From assembly GCA_035542155.1 (NCBI GenBank), contig DATKLX010000072.1, positions 1 through 7,316 on the forward strand: a stretch of DNA of 7,316 nucleotides, in the 5' to 3' direction. The notes beneath the pieces are model-generated. The model had not been told where the DNA came from. It searched no databases and saw only the letters and a list, made by a program, of their open reading frames with translations. Position numbers and translations under genes: made by a program. Below are positions 1 through 5,542 of this stretch, in pieces. Within the stretch, counting starts at the first letter, position 1, and every line of letters starts with the position of its first letter. The DNA comes from DATKLX01 sp035542155. Its GTDB lineage: Bacteria > Chloroflexota > Anaerolineae > Anaerolineales > Anaerolineaceae.

Positions 1-245
1 AACAGTTCGCCCAGACCTCCGATCCGGCCAGGCAAAAGGAGCTGATGAACCAGATTCAGGCGATTTTCGTCAAGGACGCCCCGGCGCTGCCGCTCTTCCC
101 GGGCCCGGACTGGTACGAGTACAATACGGCCCGCTTCACCGATTTCCCTACCAAGGATAACCCTTACGTGACCGGCTCGCCGTTCAATACGCCGCCCAAC
201 GCGATGAACACCCTGATCCTGATCACCACAGTTAAGCCCAAGTAG
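1..245 (+). CDS. ABC transporter family 5 solute-binding protein, C-terminal fragment
   Basis: This is the last 80 codons or so of an extracytoplasmic solute-binding protein of family 5 (Dpp/Opp/nickel type). The gene is cut by the window edge; the frame begins at base 3 and stops with TAG at 243-245. The visible part starts with the usual helix (QTSDPARQKELMNQIQAIF, 'half of the last helix before the final strand' in this family), then a strand with APALPLFPG, then WYEYNTARF and FPTKDNPYVTGSPF before a short tail ending VKPK. Family knowledge: the protein would be secreted or lipid-anchored and deliver ligand to the permease pair encoded next. The permease, permease, ATPase, ATPase genes follow on the same strand, which strongly supports the call. 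The EYNT...PT-DNPY stretch resembles what is often seen in oligosaccharide-binding members of this family, so the ligand may be a sugar rather than a peptide. That last point is inference. Confidence 0.88.
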   Translation, partial: QFAQTSDPARQKELMNQIQAIFVKDAPALPLFPGPDWYEYNTARFTDFPTKDNPYVTGSPFNTPPNAMNTLILITTVKPK

Positions 246-258
246 AAGATGGTTTTTG

Positions 259-287
259 GGGCTGCTCTGGAATAGCCGGGGCAGCCC
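259..287 (+). promoter_or_regulatory. Intra-operon stem-loop after the binding-protein gene
   Basis: Bases 259-270 pair with 276-287 around a five-base AATAG loop. The stem has 12 pairs, of which seven outer pairs (GGGCTGC with GCAGCCC) are perfect Watson-Crick and two inner ones are G-U. It starts 13 bases after the stop codon of the binding protein and lies 56 bases before the first permease. No T-run follows, so it is not a textbook intrinsic terminator. In ABC importer operons, hairpins at this place commonly protect or partly terminate the upstream message, so that binding protein outnumbers the membrane parts. I infer that role here from position and structure. Confidence 0.6.
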
Positions 288-343
288 AAATCGGTTCCTG
301 GCCCGATTGACTAAGAACCAAGCAACCTGGTAACTAATTTCTC

Positions 344-1321
344 ATGAAATATATCCTTCGGCAGCTCAGTCTCTACCTGGCAGCGGTCTGGGCGTCTCTG
401 ACGATCAACTTCCTCCTTCCGCGCACCATGCCGGGAGACCCGGTGACCGCGCTCGTGGCGCGCATGCGCGGCCAGCTTACGCCTTCGCAGATCGAGGCGG
501 TTCGCGCGGCGTTTGGGTTCAACAACGATCCGCTCTGGAAGCAGTACCTCCAGTATCTCAGCCACGCCATCCGCCTGGATTTTGGCCTGTCGATTTCCTC
601 GTACCCGGTCAAAGTCAGCACGATCATCGGCACCGGCCTGTACTGGACCATCCTGCTCGGAACGGTCACCCTGGTCCTCAGCTTCGTACTGGGCACGGTG
701 CTCGGGGTGGTCATCGCTTGGCGGCGCGGCGGGCTGCTGGACAGCACCCTCCCCGGACTGACCAGCTTTTTCGGTTCGTTCCCCTATTTCTGGCTGGCAA
801 TGGTGGCCCTTTTCTTCCTGGGATTCGAGCTGGGCTGGTTTCCCATGGCCCACGCCTACTCGGACGATATCTCTCCCGGGCCGACCCTGGAATATTATCA
901 AAGCGTGGGTTTCCACATAATCCTGCCGGCGTTGACCATCATCCTGGTTTCGGTGGGCGGCTGGATGATGGGCATGCGCAGCACCATGATCGCCGTCCTC
1001 GACGAGGATTACATCACCATGGCTGAAGCCAAGGGGCTTTCTCAGTGGCGGGTGATGTTTGGCTATGCCATGCGCAACGCGATCCTGCCCAACTTCACCC
1101 AGTTCGGAATGTCGGTTGGCTTTATCCTCAGCGGCCAACTGCTGACCGAGATGGTCTTCTCTTACCCCGGGCTTGGATTTTACCTGGTGCGAGCGGTGAC
1201 CACTCACGATTATCCCCTCATGCAGGCCCTGTTCTTCATGATCACCCTGGCGGTCCTCGGCGCGAACCTGATCGTGGACCTTCTGTACATCCGGCTAGAC
1301 CCGAGGGTGCGAGCCGCCTGA
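344..1321 (+). CDS. dppB: Dpp/Opp-type ABC transporter permease, B subunit
   Basis: A 325-residue inner-membrane permease of the peptide/nickel (BPD_transp_1) class, normal length for DppB/OppB. The N-terminus (KYILRQLSLYLAAVW...INFLLPRTMPGDP) matches the family's first helix followed by PGDP at residues 30-33. Hydrophobic segments lie near 8-26, 97-125, 140-162, 190-210, 250-272 and 290-315, giving about six helices. The cytoplasmic EAA loop that docks on the ATPase is clear at 228-249 (EAKGLSQWRVMF...NAILP). The C-terminus ends in the usual YIRLDPRVR. ATG at 344 is the earliest possible start because an in-frame TAA lies at 335-337; the Shine-Dalgarno sequence is poor, so translation may depend on context. 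It would pair with the C subunit 19 bases downstream to form the channel. Assignment to the family is secure; substrate is not determined by this sequence. Confidence 0.95.
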   Translation: MKYILRQLSLYLAAVWASLTINFLLPRTMPGDPVTALVARMRGQLTPSQIEAVRAAFGFNNDPLWKQYLQYLSHAIRLDFGLSISSYPVKVSTIIGTGLYWTILLGTVTLVLSFVLGTVLGVVIAWRRGGLLDSTLPGLTSFFGSFPYFWLAMVALFFLGFELGWFPMAHAYSDDISPGPTLEYYQSVGFHIILPALTIILVSVGGWMMGMRSTMIAVLDEDYITMAEAKGLSQWRVMFGYAMRNAILPNFTQFGMSVGFILSGQLLTEMVFSYPGLGFYLVRAVTTHDYPLMQALFFMITLAVLGANLIVDLLYIRLDPRVRAA

Positions 1322-1340
1322 ACGGGAAAAGGATGCGGTT

Positions 1341-2369
1341 ATGGCGAATGTCAATCCCGTTCCCGCGGATGCCGAGAATCCCCAGGCGCTGACCCCGGCG
1401 ATCGGAGAAGGAGCAGCCCCGAAGAAAACCGCCGGTAGACAGGCACGGTCGGCCAACCGTGAGACCTTCCGGCGCCTGGTCGGGCAGCCCAAGGCTATGA
1501 TCGGCCTGACGATCCTCGTCATTTATATCCTGGTGGCGATCTTTGCCCCACTGATCGCCCCCGGAGATCCCAGCCGGTTGGAGGCGCGCCAGAACCAGCC
1601 CCCGTCGGCAGAGCACATCCTGGGCACGACCGGCCAGGGGCAAGACGTTTTCCGCCAGCTCGCGTGGGGGGCGCGAATGAGCCTGGCGGTGGGCTTTATG
1701 GTCGGCTTTCTCAGCACGCTGATCGGGCTGATCGTCGGCATGACCGCGGGCTACCTCCCCGGGCTGATCGACGGCGTGCTCAACCTGTTCACCAACGTAT
1801 TTCTGATCATCCCCGGGCTGCCGCTGCTCATCACCCTGGCCTCTTTCCTGCCTCCCGGGCCGCTGACGGTAATCCTGGTGCTGACCTTCACCGGATGGGC
1901 CTGGCCGGCGCGGGTCTTTCGCTCGCAAACCCTGACGTTGCGCGAGAAGGACTTCGTCTCTGCGGCGGTGGTCAGCGGGGAGAGCCGCCCCTATATCATC
2001 TTTTCCGAGATTCTGCCCAACATGCTCTCGCTGGTCGTTTCGTCCTTTTTTGGCGCGGTGACCTACGCCATCGGGGCGGACGCCGGCCTGGCGTTCCTGG
2101 GCTTCGAAAACGTCAACACCGTCTCGTGGGGGACGATGCTGTTTTGGGCTTCCAACAATTCCGCGCTGCTCCAGGGCGCCTGGTGGACGATCCTGCCGCC
2201 GGGACTGAGCATCGCACTGGTAGCCTTCGCCACCACCATGCTGATCTACGCCATGGACGAAGTAACCAACCCACGCCTGCGCAGCGAGAAGGAGATTTTG
2301 CGTGTCCTCAGGAGATTCCACGTCGTCTCGAAACGCTCAACCCCCGTCGTACGCAAGGCTGCCGAATAA
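1341..2369 (+). CDS. dppC: Dpp/Opp-type ABC transporter permease, C subunit
   Basis: A 342-residue partner permease of the DppC/OppC class. An Ala/Pro-rich, probably cytoplasmic N-terminus of about 40 residues leads into the OppC_N-type segment (RRLVGQPKAMIGLTILVIYILVAIFAPLIAPGDP, 45-77). The marker LGTTGQGQDVFRQLAWGARMSL follows at 94-115, and further membrane segments lie near 115-137, 150-168, 175-190, 230-255 and 285-305. The EAA-type loop is recognisable at 207-226 (SAAVVSGE...SEILP), with the conserved Gly at 213. The core ends at NPRLR (310-314), and a basic tail of 28 residues continues beyond it. AAAAGGA at 1327-1333 sits seven bases before the ATG. The tail is encoded in the stretch that overlaps the next gene by 68 bp, so its length may reflect the overlap rather than function. 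Confidence 0.95.
   Translation: MANVNPVPADAENPQALTPAIGEGAAPKKTAGRQARSANRETFRRLVGQPKAMIGLTILVIYILVAIFAPLIAPGDPSRLEARQNQPPSAEHILGTTGQGQDVFRQLAWGARMSLAVGFMVGFLSTLIGLIVGMTAGYLPGLIDGVLNLFTNVFLIIPGLPLLITLASFLPPGPLTVILVLTFTGWAWPARVFRSQTLTLREKDFVSAAVVSGESRPYIIFSEILPNMLSLVVSSFFGAVTYAIGADAGLAFLGFENVNTVSWGTMLFWASNNSALLQGAWWTILPPGLSIALVAFATTMLIYAMDEVTNPRLRSEKEILRVLRRFHVVSKRSTPVVRKAAE
2289..2294 (+). promoter_or_regulatory. Ribosome binding site fixing the GTG start of ATPase D
   Basis: AAGGAG lies seven bases upstream of GTG at 2302, inside the coding sequence of the upstream permease. It is the only strong Shine-Dalgarno sequence near the beginning of the ATPase frame, and no ATG exists in that frame before the nucleotide-binding fold begins. 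This supports a true gene overlap of 68 bp rather than a mis-called start. Confidence 0.7.
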
Positions 2370-3318
2370 CCTGGCGCTGCTCGACGTGCGCGACCTGAGC
2401 GTCGAGTACCTGACGGCGCGCGGGCCGGTCCAGGCGGTGAATGGGGTATCCTTTCAGGTCCGCCAGGGGGAGGTGTTTGGCCTGGCGGGGGAATCGGGCA
2501 GCGGCAAATCAACCATCGCCCACGCCATCCTGCGCATCCTCCACCCTCCGGCGCTGATCACCGGCGGCGCGGTCCGCTTTGGCGACCGGGACGTGCTTGC
2601 GATGAGCGAGGGCGAGCTGGAGGAGTTCCGGTGGAAGAGCATCTCGATCGTATTCCAGAGCGCCATGAACGCCCTCAACCCGGTGATGCACATCCGCGAC
2701 CAGATCAGCGACGTGCTCCTGACCCACGGTTTTCCACGCTCGGAGGTCCAGGAGCGCGCCCGGGCCCTGTTCGACCTGGTCGGCATCGACCCGCGGCGGC
2801 TGGATTCGTATCCCCACCAGCTTTCGGGCGGGATGCGCCAGCGCGCGGTGATCGCCATCGCTCTCTCGCTTAGCCCGCCGTTGATGATCATGGACGAGCC
2901 GACCACCGCGCTGGACGTGGTGGTGCAGAAGGACATCCTCCAGCAGATCGCCAATTTGAAAGAGAAATTGGGCTTCTCGATCCTCTTTATCACCCACGAT
3001 CTGTCGCTGCTGGTGGAATTCTCGAATTATCTTGCGATCATGTATGCCGGACACATCCTCGAAAAGGCTCCGGCTCACGAGCTCTTCGAGCGCCCGCTTA
3101 ACCCATACACGGTGGGGCTGATGAATTCCTTCCCTTCGATCTCGGGGGAGAAGCGCCGGCTGACCGGCATCGCAGGCGCGCCGCCGGACCTGGTCGCGCC
3201 GCCCAAGGGCTGCCCGTTCCACCCGCGCTGCCCGCGAGCAATGGCGATCTGCTCCGAGGTGATGCCGGCCATCCAGCAGGTTTCGCCGGGACATGAGGTG
3301 GCGTGTCATTTGTATTGA
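2302..3318 (+). CDS. dppD: Dpp/Opp-type ABC transporter ATP-binding protein, D subunit
   Basis: A 338-residue cytoplasmic ATPase that powers import through the two permeases. All motor motifs are intact: Walker A GESGSGKST at 63-71, Q-loop Gln119, signature LSGGMRQR at 174-181, Walker B LMIMDEP at 194-200 and H-loop His232. The C-terminal oligopeptide-transporter domain contains PLNPYTVGLM (265-274) and a Cys set C304-X5-C310-X6-C317-X17-C335. In this family that spacing corresponds to the motif proposed to hold a [4Fe-4S] cluster. Translation most likely begins at GTG 2302, giving a polar N-terminal extension of about 25 residues before the fold starts at LLDVRDLSVEY. The SGGMRQR form, as opposed to SGGQRQR, is typical of D rather than F subunits. 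It is co-transcribed with the permease genes. Confidence 0.95.
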   Translation: MSSGDSTSSRNAQPPSYARLPNNLALLDVRDLSVEYLTARGPVQAVNGVSFQVRQGEVFGLAGESGSGKSTIAHAILRILHPPALITGGAVRFGDRDVLAMSEGELEEFRWKSISIVFQSAMNALNPVMHIRDQISDVLLTHGFPRSEVQERARALFDLVGIDPRRLDSYPHQLSGGMRQRAVIAIALSLSPPLMIMDEPTTALDVVVQKDILQQIANLKEKLGFSILFITHDLSLLVEFSNYLAIMYAGHILEKAPAHELFERPLNPYTVGLMNSFPSISGEKRRLTGIAGAPPDLVAPPKGCPFHPRCPRAMAICSEVMPAIQQVSPGHEVACHLY

Positions 3319-3321
3319 TGT

Positions 3322-3345
3322 AGCGCAAGCCTCCCCGCTTGCGCT
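3322..3345. repeat. Perfect palindrome between the two ATPase genes
   Basis: AGCGCAAGC (3322-3330) and GCTTGCGCT (3337-3345) form a perfect nine-base inverted repeat around CTCCCC. It begins four bases after the D-subunit stop codon and lies in the only sizeable gap (81 bp) between the last two operon genes. No T-run follows on either strand. Its flanking TGTAG and GC-rich arms make it look like a dispersed intergenic palindrome of the same general style as those at 4478-4690, although the arm sequence is different. Whether it repeats elsewhere in the genome cannot be seen here. As RNA it would fold stably and could tune message stability or F-subunit expression. Confidence 0.65.
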
Positions 3346-3399
3346 CTGGAGGACAAACCAGAAGGCATGTCCCACAAGCATTGGTGATGAAAAGGCGCT

Positions 3400-4413
3400 A
3401 TGGAACAAAAACCATCCGAGATCGGCTCTTCGGTGACCACGCAAAACCCACATTTGTTGGAAGTGCGCGGCCTGACCAGATATTTCACGGTGGGCAGCCT
3501 GCTGAGGCCGCGCCACGTCCATGCAGTGGAGGACGTTTCCTTTGCCGTGCGCCGCGGGCAGGTGGTGGCCCTGGTCGGGGAGTCTGGGAGCGGGAAAAGC
3601 ACCACGATCCGCCTGGTAGCGCGCCTGATCGAGGCGACCCGCGGCGAGATCCTGTTCGAAGGCGTCGACGTAATCCAGGACGAGCCGCGCCAGGCCAGCC
3701 GCGAGTACCGGCGTAAAGTTCAGATGATCTTCCAGGACCCCTTCGCCTCCTTGAACGCAGTCCATACCATCGAGCACCACATTGAGCGCCCACTGATCAT
3801 CCACAAGAAGGCCGAAATCCGCGCGGAGCGCCTCGACCAGATCCACATCCTGTTGGGTACGGTCGGGCTGAACCCCCCCGAGGAGATCGCCCGCCGCTAC
3901 CCGCACCAGCTCTCGGGCGGCCAGCGCCAGCGGGTGGCCATCGCCCGCGCCCTGGCAGTGGACCCGGAGCTGATCCTGGCCGACGAGCCCATTTCGATGC
4001 TGGACGTCTCGATCCGCATGGGGGTGCTCAACCTGATCGCCCAGCTCAAGGAGGAGCGCGGTCTGGCTTTTCTTTACGTGACCCACGACCTGGCGTCGGC
4101 GCGCTATATCGGGGACGAGATCATCGTGATGTACGCCGGGCGGATGGTGGAAGGTGGGACCAGCGAGGAGGTCATGCAGGAAGCCGCCCATCCCTACACC
4201 CGGCTGCTCATCTCCGCCGTCCCCGACCCACATGCCGGCCTGCGCACGCGCAAGGAGACCGGTCTGCGCGGCGAGGTACCTTCGCTGATCGACCCGCCGC
4301 CCGGCTGCCCGTTCGTGGCGCGCTGTCCCAACGTGACGGCGAAGTGCCACGAGGCGATGCCGGGGGTGAGCCAGATTTCACCGACGCATTGGGCGAGATG
4401 TTATCTTTATTGA
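3400..4413 (+). CDS. dppF: Dpp/Opp-type ABC transporter ATP-binding protein, F subunit
   Basis: A 337-residue cytoplasmic ATPase, second motor subunit of the importer. Motifs are intact: Walker A GESGSGKST at 60-68, Q-loop Gln112 in IFQDPFASLN, signature LSGGQRQR at 171-178, Walker B LILADEP at 191-197 and H-loop His229. FQDPFASLNA and the SGGQRQR form are characteristic of F subunits. The C-terminal domain carries HPYTRLL (264-270) and C303-X5-C309-X6-C316-X17-C334, the same spacing as in the D subunit. ATG 3400 is the first possible ATG, because an upstream in-frame ATG at 3367 runs into TGA at 3385-3387. GAAAAGG ends only four bases before the start, a short spacing. This is the last gene of the operon; after it comes a palindrome-rich block and a gene on the opposite strand. 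Confidence 0.95.
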   Translation: MEQKPSEIGSSVTTQNPHLLEVRGLTRYFTVGSLLRPRHVHAVEDVSFAVRRGQVVALVGESGSGKSTTIRLVARLIEATRGEILFEGVDVIQDEPRQASREYRRKVQMIFQDPFASLNAVHTIEHHIERPLIIHKKAEIRAERLDQIHILLGTVGLNPPEEIARRYPHQLSGGQRQRVAIARALAVDPELILADEPISMLDVSIRMGVLNLIAQLKEERGLAFLYVTHDLASARYIGDEIIVMYAGRMVEGGTSEEVMQEAAHPYTRLLISAVPDPHAGLRTRKETGLRGEVPSLIDPPPGCPFVARCPNVTAKCHEAMPGVSQISPTHWARCYLY

Positions 4414-4486
4414 TTGCCTTTCACCGTGATCGGCTTTGACGGATTATTGTCTCTTCCCTGGTGAAATTGCCTTCATCGACCTGGTA

Positions 4487-4555
4487 AGGGGCGAAGCATT
4501 CGGATGGGTAGCGAGTCTAAAAAAAGACCTATGCTTTTCCGAATGCTTCGCCCCT
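4487..4555. repeat. Perfect 18-bp inverted repeat
   Basis: AGGGGCGAAGCATTCGGA at 4487-4504 is exactly complementary to TCCGAATGCTTCGCCCCT at 4538-4555. The 33-base spacer can extend the stem a little further through GTCT (4515-4518) and AGAC (4524-4527) around an A-run. It starts 73 bases past the F-subunit stop, so as RNA it would form a very stable hairpin at the operon's 3' end. There is no T-run after the stem, so any terminator role would be Rho-dependent or by 3'-end protection. Confidence 0.85.
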
Positions 4556-4588
4556 ACGCCAATCGATCCGGGTCCTGGCCAGCCGTAG

Positions 4589-4610
4589 GGGTCGCCCTAT
4601 ATATCGACCC
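4589..4610. repeat. Small hairpin, GGGTCG/CGACCC
   Basis: GGGTCG (4589-4594) pairs with CGACCC (4605-4610) around a ten-base loop CCCTATATAT. An outer GCCG (4582-4585) can pair with CGGC (4617-4620) across a bulge. The left arm is part of a GTAGGGG repeat core. Confidence 0.55.
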
Positions 4611-4654
4611 GCTCCGCGGCCAATCTTGGATTGACCTGGTCGTGGCAAGTACCA

Positions 4655-4674
4655 GGCGGACACATCGGTCCGCC
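4655..4674. repeat. Small hairpin, GGCGGAC/GTCCGCC
   Basis: GGCGGAC (4655-4661) pairs perfectly with GTCCGCC (4668-4674) around ACATCG. The right arm runs into CGCCCCTACC, another copy of the repeat core. Read from the minus strand, this is the first strong stem after the stop codon of the gene at 4694-5386. Confidence 0.6.
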
Positions 4675-4693
4675 CCTACCCTGACCAGGCAAC

Positions 4694-5386
4694 CTATAGG
4701 ATCCGATCCTCGATCTCCCAGGCGTGGTCGAGGATGTGCCAGGCGGCCCGGCGGACGAAGTAGCGCGGCGACCAGCGCGCGCCGCCGCGTGGGCCGACCG
4801 CCGGGATCTCTCCGCAGGCAGAGGCTGCCAGGGCCTCCCTATCCTCCTGCAGCGCCAGGTCGATTTGTTGACCCAGGCCGGCTGCCCCCCACTTCTTTGC
4901 TTTCCAGCCGAGCGCTCCCAGGTAGCCTTCATGCGAGTCCAAAACGTGGCGGGCGATGGCTTCCAGCTCCCGCCCGCCGCCGCGCGGCCCTTTGCGCAAC
5001 TCTTTCCCTTCGGCCAACTTCACCGCGACGGCGAAAGCGCGCCAGGAAGCCTCGAGGAATTTCTGAAAGAGGCGCAACTCCTCCTCGCTGACCGGCCTGG
5101 AATCGAGGGCCGGGGGGAGATCCGGCGCGCCGAAGTCCGTCGTCGCATTTCCGTCAAGCCGCTGAACTACATTCAGGTGAGACGTTTCCACTGGCGCCTG
5201 GAACCCGGGCACGAAACCTTCCAGGGAGCGGGCATAGCGTGGGCCGTATTCGACCAGGGCCTGAAGCGCCGCTTCCTCGGTGGGACCGCTACGGCACCAA
5301 CCCGGCCAATCAATCGCGCCGGCAAAGGTCCGTTTCTTGCCAGCCTCGAGGTAGACATCAATCTGATTTGGGGATTGTTTCGCCAA
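4694..5386 (-). CDS. Two-domain protein: HicB-like N-terminus plus DinB-like four-helix domain
   Basis: A 230-residue soluble protein. Residues 8-55 (IDVYLEAGKKRTFAGAIDWPG..., then EEAALQALVEYGPRY) look like the small alpha/beta fold of HicB-type domains. Residues 100-230 look like a DinB/YfiT-type helical bundle, with helices at about 101-130, 138-160, 172-190 and 207-228. Candidate metal ligands are His147 or His152 (ARHVLDSHEGYLG) and His217 with His221 (AWHILDHAWEIEDR), the usual DinB arrangement of one His in an inner helix and an H-x3-H at the end. DinB-like proteins are often metal-dependent thiol transferases or of unknown role; no substrate can be named here. The start is TTG at 5386. 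There is no HicA toxin partner next door, so a toxin-antitoxin role is unlikely. Domain calls rest on pattern recognition, not a profile search. Confidence 0.82.
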   Translation of the reverse strand: MAKQSPNQIDVYLEAGKKRTFAGAIDWPGWCRSGPTEEAALQALVEYGPRYARSLEGFVPGFQAPVETSHLNVVQRLDGNATTDFGAPDLPPALDSRPVSEEELRLFQKFLEASWRAFAVAVKLAEGKELRKGPRGGGRELEAIARHVLDSHEGYLGALGWKAKKWGAAGLGQQIDLALQEDREALAASACGEIPAVGPRGGARWSPRYFVRRAAWHILDHAWEIEDRIL

Positions 5387-5390
5387 TCAA

Positions 5391-5396
5391 ACCTCC
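5391..5396 (-). promoter_or_regulatory. Ribosome binding site supporting a TTG start
   Basis: Read on the minus strand, GGAGGT sits four bases before TTG at 5386. This is the best Shine-Dalgarno match in the window, and the protein's beta-strand begins only a few residues after the start. It therefore decides in favour of the rare TTG codon. Confidence 0.7.
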
Positions 5397-5428
5397 ACAA
5401 ATGGTGCGATTACTTTTTCCGCTGGTCC

Positions 5429-5457
5429 TTGATTGGATACCTTAAATCGGCCATAAT
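5429..5457 (+). promoter_or_regulatory. Candidate sigma-70 promoter for the small unknown gene
   Basis: TTGATT (5429-5434) and CATAAT (5452-5457) are separated by exactly 17 bases, in the 156-bp divergent gap. They match four and five of six consensus bases. The predicted transcript would start near 5464, about 80 bases before the ATG at 5543. I see no comparably good promoter facing the other way. Confidence 0.45.
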
Positions 5458-5542
5458 TTATCTCAAGGAACGATATTGTATCCGAATTTTTTGCTGAAAA
5501 TTGTTGCCATTCTGGCCCATCTGGTGGGCAGGGAACCCTTTC

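Larger units (their letters stand above)
4478..4690. repeat. Palindrome-rich, MITE-like intergenic repeat block
   Basis: The 280-bp gap between the importer operon and the next, convergent gene is filled by repeats. CCTGGT followed by AGGGGCG at 4480-4493 recurs inverted at the other end (CGCCCCT, then ACCAGG, 4671-4689), giving imperfect terminal inverted repeats. GTAGGGG or its complement CCCCTAC occurs at 4551-4557, 4585-4591 and 4673-4679. GCCAATC occurs directly repeated at 4558 and 4619. Three hairpins lie inside and are listed separately. There is no protein-coding capacity of its own. Family knowledge: short dispersed palindromes with a GTAGGGGCG core are frequent in some Chloroflexota and cyanobacteria. 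The stretch before it, 4414-4477, shows only a weak seven-base stem (TTTCACC 4419-4425 with GGTGAAA 4460-4466). Confidence 0.6.

Noticed and set aside
311..1207. Minus-strand open frame opposite permease B.
   Set aside because: Composition is charged and low-complexity, with no domain; the plus strand encodes an unmistakable permease.
1242..2321. Minus-strand open frame opposite permease C.
   Set aside because: Same shadow pattern (Gln/Arg/Asp/Gly-rich); the plus-strand permease is secure.
2509..4350. A very long open frame on the minus strand, antisense to both ATPase genes (613 codons).
   Set aside because: It mirrors the GC-rich codon pattern of the two ATPases, is rich in His/Arg/Asp/Gln as expected of an antisense shadow, and has no recognisable domain. 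The plus-strand genes with intact motifs explain the DNA.
4487..4555. Intrinsic terminator for the importer operon.
   Set aside because: The stem is excellent but the spacer is 33 bases and no T-run follows on either strand, so I list it as a repeat with only a possible end-of-transcript role.
4478..4690. CRISPR array, because several short repeats are clustered.
   Set aside because: Repeats are palindromic, of unequal length and spacing, partly inverted, with no regular spacers and no cas genes.
4504..5091. Plus-strand frame of 195 codons starting within the 18-bp inverted repeat.
   Set aside because: It runs through the repeat block and then antisense through the DinB-like gene, becomes an Arg/Pro/Ser-rich string and has no ribosome site.
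4694..5386. HicAB toxin-antitoxin locus.
   Set aside because: Only a HicB-like fold is suggested, fused to another domain, and there is no small HicA-like gene on either side.
4724..5497. Plus-strand frame of 257 codons opposite the HicB/DinB-like gene.
   Set aside because: No domain recognised. The minus-strand frame has coherent helices, plausible metal ligands and a strong ribosome site.
5501..5542. Upstream TTG start for the unknown gene, giving 204 residues.
   Set aside because: It lacks a ribosome site. The ATG at 5543 has GGGAA at good spacing and begins a sequence that looks like a normal soluble N-terminus.
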